This document shows, in pieces, positions 7,881 to 14,833 of a DNA stretch of 17,451 nucleotides. The stretch is from the NCBI GenBank assembly GCA_910578405.1, contig CAJTQO010000019.1, positions 1-17,451 on the forward strand, given 5' to 3'. Under the pieces are notes generated by a model. It made no database searches, had not been told where the DNA came from, and was given only the letters and a program-made list of their open reading frames with translations. This stretch comes from an uncultured Lachnospiraceae bacterium (GTDB lineage: Bacteria > Bacillota > Clostridia > Lachnospirales > Lachnospiraceae). Each line of letters starts with the position of its first letter. Position 1 is the stretch's first letter. The translations under genes were made by a program, and so were the position numbers.

Positions 7881-8873
7881 TTAATTTTCTCTCCCAAGAT
7901 ACCTAAACCAATCCTGCGTCGCCACTCCGATGCTTTCCGGCGTCCACACCGGCGCCTCTTTCCAGTAGTCGATATTTTCCAGAACCTTCTTCACACCCTC
8001 TTCAAAAGAAACTTTCGCCTTCCATCCAAGCTTCTCCTCAATTTTGGAAGTGTCCGCAAATGTACAGTCTGGCTCACCCGGCCTTTTGGGAATGTGCGTA
8101 ACCTCTCCGCCTAACAGTTCACACAATCGGTTCACCGAATAAGAGCCTCCGCTCCCTACGTTAAAAGTATCCTGCGTCACATCGGACACTGCCGCCGTAT
8201 AAAATGCATCTGCAATGTCCGTCACATAAGTGAAATCCCTCGTTTGATTCCCATCCCCAACTACCGTAAACGGTTTCCCTGCCAGCTTCTGTGCCAAAAA
8301 CACTCCAAACACGGCGCCGTAAGTCCCCGATGTCCTTGATCTTGTCCCATACACATTGAAAAGCCGCAGCGTCACCACTGGAAGCCCATATACCTGCCCC
8401 CAATGAAGCGCCGTTTCCTCCCCCAGCCTCTTGGTTAAAGCGTACGGATACTGTGGCCTGATTTCCGCCGTTTCCTTTGTCGGATACTTGTCCGGTATCC
8501 CGTAACAGGAGGAAGAGGCGGCATATACCAGCTTCCTTATCCCCGCCGCCTTTGCGCATTCCACCACATTGTATGTCCCAAGCACATTGGAAGAATAATA
8601 TTCCCATGGCTTCTGAATCGACGGCACAATGTCCGCCAACGCGGCAAAATGAAAGACAAAGTCCACCCCCTGGAACACTGGCCTTATCGCTTCTATATCC
8701 CGGATGTCCATATGATGCATTTCCAAATCCGGGTTCCCTTCCTGATGCCCCAGGTTTTCGGGCCTCCCTGTCGTCCAATTGTCTATTACCCGCACCGTAT
8801 GCCCCTCTTCCAACAGCCGGTCTACCATATGGGAGCCGATAAACCCGCATCCCCCGGTTACTAATGAAACCAT
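7881..8873 (-). CDS. NAD-dependent nucleotide-sugar epimerase/dehydratase (extended SDR)
   Basis: This 330-aa protein has the dinucleotide-binding motif GGCGFIG (7-13), SSSCYG (120-125) and the catalytic Y144-x3-K148 pair in YPYALTK, all typical of the GalE/WbpP-like extended short-chain dehydrogenase family. The start at 8873 is preferred because GGAGG stands 8 nt upstream; an ATG at 8903 in the same frame lacks this. It acts in the cytoplasm on an NDP-sugar; in this operon the likely substrate is an NDP-heptose or an NDP-hexose, but specificity is not readable from sequence. Base composition is clearly more GC-rich than the genes downstream of it. It could alternatively be a 4-epimerase for a plain hexose or uronic acid. 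Confidence 0.88.
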   Translation of the reverse strand: MVSLVTGGCGFIGSHMVDRLLEEGHTVRVIDNWTTGRPENLGHQEGNPDLEMHHMDIRDIEAIRPVFQGVDFVFHFAALADIVPSIQKPWEYYSSNVLGTYNVVECAKAAGIRKLVYAASSSCYGIPDKYPTKETAEIRPQYPYALTKRLGEETALHWGQVYGLPVVTLRLFNVYGTRSRTSGTYGAVFGVFLAQKLAGKPFTVVGDGNQTRDFTYVTDIADAFYTAAVSDVTQDTFNVGSGGSYSVNRLCELLGGEVTHIPKRPGEPDCTFADTSKIEEKLGWKAKVSFEEGVKKVLENIDYWKEAPVWTPESIGVATQDWFRYLGREN

Positions 8874-8911
8874 TTCCCTATCCTCCGTCATTAAAATGGA
8901 CAATTGCCTAT

Positions 8912-9490
8912 TTAAAGCATTTCCCCGTCTCTCTCCATAATCATGTCTACAATCTGCTGCAAAATCAGGTTATGGATGGATTCCACCATCCCATACTTAC
9001 AGATTGGCACATACACATTGATATCCCCCATTTGCTTTACTCTATTCCCCCTGTCAAAACCCGTGAAAGTTATCGCTTCCGCCCCTTTATCTTTTGCCGC
9101 TTTTATTGCATTGACAATATTGGCAGAGTTCCCGGAGCTGCTGATAGCCACCGCCAAATCTCCCCTTTTTACCAAAAATTCCATTGGCTTTGAAAAAATG
9201 CATTCATATCCATAATCATTCCCCATACACGTTGTGACCGCATTGTCATACAGACTATATGTATTCATTCCGCCATTTTTCATAAAATCCGCCGTCATAT
9301 GGCTTGCGATGGCAGAGCTGCCGCCATTCCCAACGAAAAACAGGTTTGATTCCTTTCTTTTATGACGTGAAAAGGCTTCCAACAGAATCTGCATCCCCTC
9401 TTTATAATCCCTGCACTTTCTTTCCGTTCCTTCCCACACTTCCGTCTCCCGAAGTTTCTTTATCAGTTCCTCAATATACCGATTCTCCAT
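8912..9490 (-). CDS. gmhA: Phosphoheptose isomerase (SIS domain)
   Basis: The 192-aa protein is a single SIS domain with the GmhA signature: VGNGGSSA near 53-60, SSSGNS at 117-122, and the C-terminal helix with E170 and H173 (VESIHN) matching the catalytic Glu/His region. GmhA converts sedoheptulose 7-phosphate into D-glycero-D-manno-heptose 7-phosphate, the first committed step to NDP-heptoses. The length is that of the family. The ribosome binding site is weak (GGTG), and 61 nt separate it from the upstream gene. Related SIS proteins such as DiaA look similar, but the neighbouring kinase/nucleotidyltransferase argues for GmhA. Confidence 0.88.
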   Translation of the reverse strand: MENRYIEELIKKLRETEVWEGTERKCRDYKEGMQILLEAFSRHKRKESNLFFVGNGGSSAIASHMTADFMKNGGMNTYSLYDNAVTTCMGNDYGYECIFSKPMEFLVKRGDLAVAISSSGNSANIVNAIKAAKDKGAEAITFTGFDRGNRVKQMGDINVYVPICKYGMVESIHNLILQQIVDMIMERDGEML

Positions 9491-9551
9491 CCGCTCACCA
9501 TCCGTTTCGCCCCATTCTCAAAAATGCGGTTATGATTCCCCTTTGCTCATG

Positions 9552-10211
9552 TCACAATGCAGCCCTTGCCCGAACCATGCTTTCCGCCATCTCCAACCCT
9601 TCCCATGTACACACAAACGGATTCCCCTGGGCAGCGTCACACAAATATGCCTTATGCCTGACACATCTCCCCAGCATACCATCCAAATCTTCCAGGATAT
9701 GAAACTTTCCGTCCATTGACCGGAGCGCCGCCGGATATTTGACGCATCGCAAACGCCCTTCTTCCAACGCCTCCTGTCCAGCCGCCAGAAACAATCCTTC
9801 CTCCACTTTTCCTGCCGTCACTGCGCATCCGTAAAGCACCGCCTTCTCCATCACCCCATAAATCATATCTGCCGTTACAAACGGATACCGAATATCATGC
9901 AGCGCATACAAATCCGCTTTTCCAACCGTTTCCAAGTCTCCCCGCCGTCCAGTCCCTATGTGCCGCAAATCCGAAATTCCTCTTCCAATCCATACCGGTT
10001 TTTCTATACCGCACTCTGTTTTCCAGCCCGTTATACGTCTTTTAACCTGTTCTGTCCTTTCACTGCCAGGCAACGCCAAGACAATAGCGTCAATTCGGGG
10101 ATGCAGATAAAACGCCTTCAAAGAATAGCAGAACAGTTCTTTGCCTGCCAGAAGCGCGCCGGCCCCTATTCCCGCATTCCCTGCGGCCTCAAACAATATC
10201 GCTATATTCAT
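9552..10211 (-). CDS. IspD-like nucleotidyltransferase with degenerate active site
   Basis: This 219-aa protein aligns by eye with IspD/cytidylyltransferase enzymes: an N-terminal strand ILFEAAG, then GKELFCYSLKAF, HPRIDAIVLALP (37-48) and LHDIRYPFV (104-112), the counterpart of the HDAARPFV metal-binding segment. The loop after AAG (11-23) lacks the Arg and Lys that bind the triphosphate in active enzymes and is about five residues short. Start at 10211 is chosen for the GGGGG 5-9 nt upstream; the frame extends to 10268 without a good site. It may be an inactive partner or a divergent sugar-phosphate nucleotidyltransferase serving the heptose pathway. Confidence 0.75.
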   Translation of the reverse strand: MNIAILFEAAGNAGIGAGALLAGKELFCYSLKAFYLHPRIDAIVLALPGSERTEQVKRRITGWKTECGIEKPVWIGRGISDLRHIGTGRRGDLETVGKADLYALHDIRYPFVTADMIYGVMEKAVLYGCAVTAGKVEEGLFLAAGQEALEEGRLRCVKYPAALRSMDGKFHILEDLDGMLGRCVRHKAYLCDAAQGNPFVCTWEGLEMAESMVRARAAL

Positions 10212-10255
10212 TTCTTTCCCCCGCCAACCATTGTCCCTTTGTCTCATGGCCCAGC

Positions 10256-10882
10256 CTATCCATGGCATTGCATCCCCTGTTCTTCCAATTCTTTCAGTTT
10301 TCCTGCCCGTTTATAAAACAACGCCCTGGATATGTTGCAAAGCTCTGCCGCTTCTTCCCCTTTAATTTCCTTCTTTCTCCACATCTGGTATGCCCGCTCA
10401 AAACTGTCTGTCCACGGCAGCTCCGGACGGCCAAACTGCACGCCCCGGCTCCTTGCCCGTTCTATCCCTACGCTCTGCTTCTGCCTGCGCGCAGCCCACT
10501 CCATGTCAGAAACGTATTCCAACATCGCCAGCACCACGTCTCCAACCAAAGCCCCACACTGCGTCTTGCCCCGCCTGGTATCCAACATCGGCATATCCAA
10601 CACCACTACATCCGCTTTTCTTTCTTTGGTCAGCCGTCTCCACTGTCTCCCGATTTCCCCATAATCCGTCCCCAAAACATCCAGGCTCTTCATATAAAGC
10701 AAATCCTTGTCCCGCAGTTTCTTCATAAGTTTTTCATATTGCAGGCTGCTGCTTTCCCCATTCACTTGTTTATCTATAAAGATATCCCGATCCGGCACCT
10801 GCATCTCATGCATTGTGATTACTTCACTTTCCACATCCTGTTCCGCAGACAGAACGCGGATATACCCGTATACTTTCCCCAT
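10256..10882 (-). CDS. Serine-recombinase-fold DNA-binding protein lacking catalytic residues
   Basis: This 208-aa protein aligns with Tn3/gamma-delta resolvase throughout: GYIRVLSAEQ (6-15), a DKQVNG segment, SLDVLGTD (66-73), the long E helix (about 120-145), GRP (151-153) and a Hin-like helix-turn-helix (about 160-195, ISRALFYKR). The nucleophilic Ser of RVS is Leu-11, the Arg pair of LDRLGR is Val-69 and Thr-72, and the Arg near position 47 is also gone. It should keep dimerisation and DNA binding but not cut DNA. AGGAGG lies 6 nt before the ATG at 10882. As first gene of the operon, next to palindromes, it is probably a regulator that binds them. Confidence 0.85.
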   Translation of the reverse strand: MGKVYGYIRVLSAEQDVESEVITMHEMQVPDRDIFIDKQVNGESSSLQYEKLMKKLRDKDLLYMKSLDVLGTDYGEIGRQWRRLTKERKADVVVLDMPMLDTRRGKTQCGALVGDVVLAMLEYVSDMEWAARRQKQSVGIERARSRGVQFGRPELPWTDSFERAYQMWRKKEIKGEEAAELCNISRALFYKRAGKLKELEEQGMQCHG

Positions 10883-10910
10883 GGATATCCTCCTTTTCCT
10901 TCGCCGTCCC

Positions 10911-10926
10911 AAAAAGTATACTTTTT
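10911..10926. promoter_or_regulatory. Palindromic site 1 (AAAAAGTATACTTTTT)
   Basis: A perfect 16-bp palindrome, preceded by GTCCC. It lies between the leftward -10 candidate and the recombinase-like gene, across the expected transcription start. That is where an autoregulatory operator would sit. The same 21 bp occur again at 11042-11062. Confidence 0.65.
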
Positions 10927-10929
10927 TAG

Positions 10930-10959
10930 ATTTTCCTTTCTTTGGCATTCTTTCGTCAA
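10930..10959 (-). promoter_or_regulatory. Candidate leftward promoter of the polysaccharide operon
   Basis: On the - strand, TTGACG (10954-10959) and GAAAAT (10930-10935) are separated by 18 bp. The -35 box matches 5 of 6 and the -10 box 4 of 6 consensus positions. Transcription would start at about 10923, within palindrome 1. Confidence 0.45.
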
Positions 10960-10986
10960 AATGGCAAAAAAATTCTTTCATTTTTC

Positions 10987-11015
10987 TTGCATTTTGGAAG
11001 AAATGGTTATATAAT
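10987..11015 (+). promoter_or_regulatory. Candidate rightward promoter, facing away from the operon
   Basis: TTGCAT (10987-10992), 17 bp, then a consensus TATAAT (11010-11015). It is the strongest promoter-like pair in the interval, yet it points away from the polysaccharide genes and straight into the hairpin at 11034-11074. No gene on the + strand follows. Confidence 0.55.
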
Positions 11016-11033
11016 AAGGAAAGTTTCAAAAGA

Positions 11034-11078
11034 AATAGGGTGTCCCAAAAAGTATACTTTTTGGACACCCTATTTTTT
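11034..11078. terminator. Hairpin terminator containing palindromic site 2
   Basis: AATAGGGTGTCC (11034-11045) pairs with GGACACCCTATT (11063-11074) around the palindrome AAAAAGTATACTTTTT (11047-11062), with C11046 unpaired. A T-run ends at 11078 on the + strand, and TTTCTTTT follows on the - strand, so it can end transcripts in both directions, including that of the deacetylase. As DNA it also carries the second copy of the palindromic site. Confidence 0.75.
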
Positions 11079-11220
11079 GTCTGTCAGCCATGAATAAAGC
11101 CCCGAAAAAACGCTTTCCGCGCTTTCCGGAGCTTTTCTTGGCCATAAGGAGTTCTTGCGCACCTGTCGGATTATCGTAAACAGTAGCTGCCTCAGTTGTC
11201 CTGCATAAGCTATCCGCCCC

Positions 11221-12066
11221 CTACCATTCCAGCCATGCGCCTGGCGAAACGAAGTATAGCTTCCCTTCCCCTTCCGCCTCTGTAAAGTACAGTTCCACTG
11301 CCGTTGGATTATAAACCCTCCTGCCGTCCACCGAAAACTCCAGCCGCTTGTAAGCCTGCACATAATCGTAAATTTCGATATTAGACGCATACCAGACATC
11401 CTCACGCCCCCCGGTAAAAGCGGCGAAATCCTCTATCACCTTCCAATTGTCCTTTGCTTCAAACTCATAGCTATGCCCCCACAAATAAAACATCCACGGA
11501 GCCTGCCCCGGCGTTTCCTCTACGAATTTCTTTGCCAACGCCATCAATTCCGGGTCGTCGTGGTGGCAGGTCGCTTCCAACCTGAGCCAATCCTTTGGCA
11601 AATCAAAAGAATGACTGGAAATAACCGTCCTGCCGTATACAAGCCCTGCCTTTTCCAGGCAGTCCACCACCATATCATTATATGTGCCAAAAGGATACGC
11701 CATCCCCCTAATCACTGTATGGAACTGGTTTTCCAGGTTCTCTCTGTCTTTTAGCAGCTCCCACATCGCCACAGGTTGCGGCAGTTTCTCCAAAAACGGA
11801 TGGGTCAGCCCATGGACTGCCACCTCATGCCCGCTGCCGCGATATGCTTCCGTCACCTGACGGCTTGTCATCCTGCGGTGAATCTGCCCTTCGGGGTACA
11901 CTGTCCCTTCCGGCGCAAACAACCCGCTGTTTATATTGAAAGCGCCTTTCAGGCCATGCCTGTCCATAATCTCCATCAGTTTGATATCCTGCTCCACACC
12001 GTCATCATAACTTAAGGTAAGCGCTTTTGCTTTCCCTCCCGGGAAACGCATAAATACTCCTGTCAT
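11221..12066 (-). CDS. Polysaccharide deacetylase (NodB homology), probably cytoplasmic
   Basis: This 281-aa protein has the NodB-type motifs: SYDDG with D21/D22, the metal-binding HGLTHP (H85, H89), AYPFGTYN (123-130) in place of the usual RPPYG, and H198 in WGHSYEF. There is no signal peptide or membrane anchor, so it likely acts inside the cell or is released otherwise. GGAGGG stands 8 nt before the start. The substrate could be an N-acetylated sugar or glycan; the proline-arginine variation in motif 3 is seen in divergent members. It lies 118 nt after tex on the same strand and ends at the hairpin upstream of the polysaccharide operon. Confidence 0.85.
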   Translation of the reverse strand: MTGVFMRFPGGKAKALTLSYDDGVEQDIKLMEIMDRHGLKGAFNINSGLFAPEGTVYPEGQIHRRMTSRQVTEAYRGSGHEVAVHGLTHPFLEKLPQPVAMWELLKDRENLENQFHTVIRGMAYPFGTYNDMVVDCLEKAGLVYGRTVISSHSFDLPKDWLRLEATCHHDDPELMALAKKFVEETPGQAPWMFYLWGHSYEFEAKDNWKVIEDFAAFTGGREDVWYASNIEIYDYVQAYKRLEFSVDGRRVYNPTAVELYFTEAEGEGKLYFVSPGAWLEW

Positions 12067-12167
12067 TTTGCCTGCCCTCCTTTTCCGTACCGCCCCGTCC
12101 GATTCACCACAACTCTCCCTTTGTCCGCCAATTTCCTTATCCGGTCGGGACGGCTGGTGAAATCCAC
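12063..12167 (-). CDS. Possible 34-aa small ORF before the deacetylase
   Basis: A GTG-initiated frame of 34 codons, basic (rich in Arg and Lys), whose TGA overlaps the ATG of the deacetylase (AATGA), as in translational coupling. Its start has only a weak GGAT upstream. It is unrecognised and may be chance; otherwise the gap 12067-12184 between tex and the deacetylase holds only the deacetylase ribosome binding site. Confidence 0.2.
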   Translation of the reverse strand: MDFTSRPDRIRKLADKGRVVVNRTGRYGKGGQAK

Positions 12168-12184
12168 TATACTTATCCGTTTTC

Positions 12185-14584
12185 CTACGACTTCTTATCC
12201 GCCTTTATTTTCATTGTCAGTGAAATTCGCTTCTTCCCGGCCTCTACGCCAAGCACCTGCACATCCACGATATCCCCTACGCTGACCGCCTCCAGCGGAT
12301 GCTTGATAAACCGTTCCGTTATCTGGGAAATATGAACCAGGCCGTCCTGATGCACCCCAATATCCACAAAAGCTCCAAAGTCAATGACATTGCGCACCGT
12401 CCCTTTCAATATCATCCCCGGTTTCAAGTCTTTCATTTCCAATACGTCGTTGCGCAAAATAGGGGCAGGCATGTCCTCACGGGGATCCCTGGCAGGCTTC
12501 TCTAGCTCCTTTAAAATATCCGTCAGGGTAATCTCTCCTATTCCCAGCTCTTCGGCCATCTTTTTCTTATCCTTTACTTTCCTTTCTAACAATGTGGCCG
12601 TTCCTCTTTCGTTTTCCGCTGCCTCATTCCTTCTCTTACCGCCAGCCATGCCGCTGCCCTGGCTGTCCGCCTCCGTTTCCAGTGCCATGCCGCCCATAGC
12701 CGCTGCCAGCGCTTTCCCCATGGCTGTATTGGTATTGTGTATTACCACATGGTTTTGTTTTCCTGTCTGTTTCTTTGCCGTCCCTTGCTCCGCGCTCTGG
12801 GCTGTCTTCTTTCCTTTGCCCTTTTCCGCTGCCTTTTTCTGCATCTGGCGCACATCCTCCATGGTTATCCCCAGCCTGTCCAGAAGCTTCATCGTAGCTT
12901 CATAGGATTCCGGATGCACACTGGTAGCGTCCAACGGATTGTCCCCGTCCAAAATACGCAGGAAACCGGCGCACTGCTCATACGCCTTCGGGCCAAGCTT
13001 CGCCACTTTTAAAAGCTGCTTCCGGTTCGTAAAGCGTCCGTTGTTTTCCCTGTAATCCACAATATTTTTCGCAATCGCCTTCGTAATGCCGGAAATGTAC
13101 CCTAACAGGGACGCAGACGCCGTATTCAAATCCACGCCCACTCTATTCACACAGTCCTCCACCACTCCGCCTAATGTGTCCCCCAGCTTTTTCTGATTCA
13201 TATCATGCTGGTACTGGCCCACGCCGATGGATTTTGGGTCGATTTTCACCAGTTCCGCCAAAGGATCCTGCAGCCGTCTGGCAATGGACGCTGCGCTGCG
13301 CTGTCCCACATCAAAGTTGGGGAATTCCTCTGTGGCCAGTTTGCTGGCTGAATAAACCGAGGCCCCCGCCTCATTTACAATCACATACTGGACAGGCGCG
13401 TCCAGCTCCTTTAGCAGTTCCACAATCACCTGCTCCGATTCTCTGGAAGCGGTGCCGTTCCCAACGGAAATAAGGGAAATCCCATATTTCTTAATCAGCT
13501 TCTTTAACTCTGCCTTGGCTTCCGACACCTTATTCTGGGGAGCGGTCGGATAAATAACTTTGGTGTCCAGCACTTTTCCGGTAGCGTCCACCACAGCCAG
13601 TTTGCACCCGGTACGGAAGGCAGGATCCCAGCCTAACACGACTTTCCCGGCAATGGGCGGCTGCAGCAACAGTTGTTCCAGGTTTTTGCCAAACACATTG
13701 ATTGCCCCGTCCTCCGCCCGTTCCGTCAGCTCATTGCGTATCTCCCTTTCAATGGCAGGGCCTATCAGACGGTGATAGCTGTCGTCTATCACCTCTTCCA
13801 AAACAGGGGTCGTCACTTCATTGTCCCCATGAATCACCTTTTTGGCCAGATACTGCAAAATGCGTTCTTCCGGCGCCACAACCTTTACCGTCAGCGCCTT
13901 TTCGTTCTCTCCCCGGTTTAGCGCCAGGATACGGTGTCCGGCCGCTTTCTTCACCGGCTCCTCATAATCATAATACATTTCATACACGCTCTGGGCTTTT
14001 TCGTCCTTTGCGACGCTTTTCAGCTTCCCTTCTTCCATCGTTATATCACGTATGTACATCCGGTAATCCGCTTCATCAGAAATGCTTTCCGCAAGGATAT
14101 CCTTGGCGCCCTGTATAGCCTCCTGCACGGTTTTCACTTCTTTTTCTTCCTTTATATATTTCGCCGCCTCTTCCTCCAACGGGACAGACGCCTCCTGCGC
14201 CAGAATCCACTGCGCCAGCCCTTCCAGCCCTTTTTCCTTTGCCATGCTTGCCCTTGTCTTGCGTTTCGGACGGTAAGGCCGGTACAAATCCTCCACCACT
14301 ACCAACGTTTCGGCGCAAAGTATCTTTTCCTTTAATTCCTCTGTCAGTTTGCCCTGCTCTTCGATGCTGCCCAATACCTGCTGTTTCTTTTCCTCCAGGT
14401 TTCGCAAGTAGGAAAGCCTTTCGTCCAGGTCACGCAATACCTCGTCATTCAAAGAGCCTGTCACTTCCTTCCGGTAACGGGAGATAAACGGGATGGTATT
14501 CCCTTCATCAATCAGTTTCACGGCAGCCTCTGCCTGCCATTTCTGCACTTTCAGTTCCTCGCTCAGTTTTAAAATAATATCCAT
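12185..14584 (-). CDS. tex: Tex family RNA-binding transcription accessory protein
   Basis: The 799-aa protein follows the Tex layout: an N-terminal helical region with IPFISRYRKEVTG and LYRPYRPKRKTRA (residues 30-125), a YqgF/RNase-H-like domain beginning VVLGWDPAFRTGCKLAVVD (about 320), helix-hairpin-helix repeats (about 485-560) and a C-terminal S1 RNA-binding domain (about 720-795, GAFVDIG, GLVHIS). Between the helical core and the S1 domain lies a Lys/Ala/Glu-rich, low-complexity linker of roughly 80-100 residues that makes it slightly longer than usual. Tex is a conserved cytoplasmic nucleic-acid-binding protein linked to transcription and RNA handling. GGAG stands 6 nt before the ATG. 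It is housekeeping and is probably unrelated to the glycan genes. Confidence 0.96.
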   Translation of the reverse strand: MDIILKLSEELKVQKWQAEAAVKLIDEGNTIPFISRYRKEVTGSLNDEVLRDLDERLSYLRNLEEKKQQVLGSIEEQGKLTEELKEKILCAETLVVVEDLYRPYRPKRKTRASMAKEKGLEGLAQWILAQEASVPLEEEAAKYIKEEKEVKTVQEAIQGAKDILAESISDEADYRMYIRDITMEEGKLKSVAKDEKAQSVYEMYYDYEEPVKKAAGHRILALNRGENEKALTVKVVAPEERILQYLAKKVIHGDNEVTTPVLEEVIDDSYHRLIGPAIEREIRNELTERAEDGAINVFGKNLEQLLLQPPIAGKVVLGWDPAFRTGCKLAVVDATGKVLDTKVIYPTAPQNKVSEAKAELKKLIKKYGISLISVGNGTASRESEQVIVELLKELDAPVQYVIVNEAGASVYSASKLATEEFPNFDVGQRSAASIARRLQDPLAELVKIDPKSIGVGQYQHDMNQKKLGDTLGGVVEDCVNRVGVDLNTASASLLGYISGITKAIAKNIVDYRENNGRFTNRKQLLKVAKLGPKAYEQCAGFLRILDGDNPLDATSVHPESYEATMKLLDRLGITMEDVRQMQKKAAEKGKGKKTAQSAEQGTAKKQTGKQNHVVIHNTNTAMGKALAAAMGGMALETEADSQGSGMAGGKRRNEAAENERGTATLLERKVKDKKKMAEELGIGEITLTDILKELEKPARDPREDMPAPILRNDVLEMKDLKPGMILKGTVRNVIDFGAFVDIGVHQDGLVHISQITERFIKHPLEAVSVGDIVDVQVLGVEAGKKRISLTMKIKADKKS

Positions 14585-14746
14585 ACACTACTCCATTCTT
14601 TCTCCATGCCTCACGGACAAGCCAGCGCCTTTCCATAAAAGGAGCGGCATTGCCCCCGGAAACCATGGACTGTCATTTATAACCTAATCGCCTGTCATCT
14701 TATAAACCCATCCTTTTATAAATCCATTATTTTGCAGGCTTATAAA

Positions 14747-14776
14747 ATTATAGCCGAATCATATAGTAATTTTCAA
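14747..14776 (-). promoter_or_regulatory. Candidate tex promoter
   Basis: On the - strand, TTGAAA (14771-14776) and TATAAT (14747-14752) with an 18-bp spacer. Its -35 box is 2 bp from the -35 box of the divergent + promoter. The implied tex leader is about 155 nt and contains three TTATAA motifs, a fourth lying at the presumed start. Confidence 0.65.
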
Positions 14777-14778
14777 GA

Positions 14779-14807
14779 TTGTAATATTTTACATAAAGTG
14801 CTACAAT
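14779..14807 (+). promoter_or_regulatory. Candidate promoter of the rightward gene set
   Basis: TTGTAA (14779-14784), 17 bp, TACAAT (14802-14807). The transcript would start at about 14814, 20 nt before the ATG at 14834, which has AGGAGG at 14822-14827. Confidence 0.65.
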
Positions 14808-14833
14808 AGATATGTATATGCAGGAGGCAGACT

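Larger units (their letters stand above)
10906..11062. repeat. 21-bp direct repeat pair flanking the divergent promoters
   Basis: GTCCC plus the 16-bp palindrome occurs at 10906-10926 and again, without mismatch, at 11042-11062, 136 bp apart. Because the core is palindromic, and the outer flanks also match in inverted orientation except for one C, the pair can be read as either direct or inverted repeats. Confidence 0.8.
10883..11220. other. Gene-free regulatory interval upstream of the polysaccharide operon
   Basis: These 338 bases hold no convincing gene. From left to right they contain the ribosome binding site of the recombinase-like gene, palindrome 1, a leftward promoter candidate, a rightward promoter candidate and palindrome 2 embedded in a terminator hairpin. 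The stretch 11079-11220 shows only a tandem CGCTTTCCG duplication (11111-11128) beside an A6 run. Frames crossing the interval have no start signals. Confidence 0.7.

Noticed and set aside
10868..10879. A third GTATAC with AAA on one side, next to the start of the recombinase-like gene
   Set aside because: Only half of the palindrome is present and it encodes the conserved KVYGY residues, so coding constraint explains it.
10262..11014. A 250-codon + strand frame opposite the recombinase-like gene
   Set aside because: It is the complement of a recognised protein and is rich in His, Pro and Phe from reversed codons.
10883..11068. A 62-residue N-terminal extension of the recombinase-like protein
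   Set aside because: It runs through the palindromes and promoters and has no ribosome binding site, whereas AGGAGG precedes the Met at 10882 where the resolvase fold begins.
11070..11405. A 111-codon frame on the - strand overlapping the end of the deacetylase
   Set aside because: Two thirds of it is an out-of-frame shadow of the deacetylase; it has no start signal and crosses the terminator hairpin.
13702..14335. Long + strand frames opposite tex
   Set aside because: They are antisense shadows of a strongly supported tex reading frame, with no ribosome binding sites and proline/histidine-rich, gene-unlike composition.
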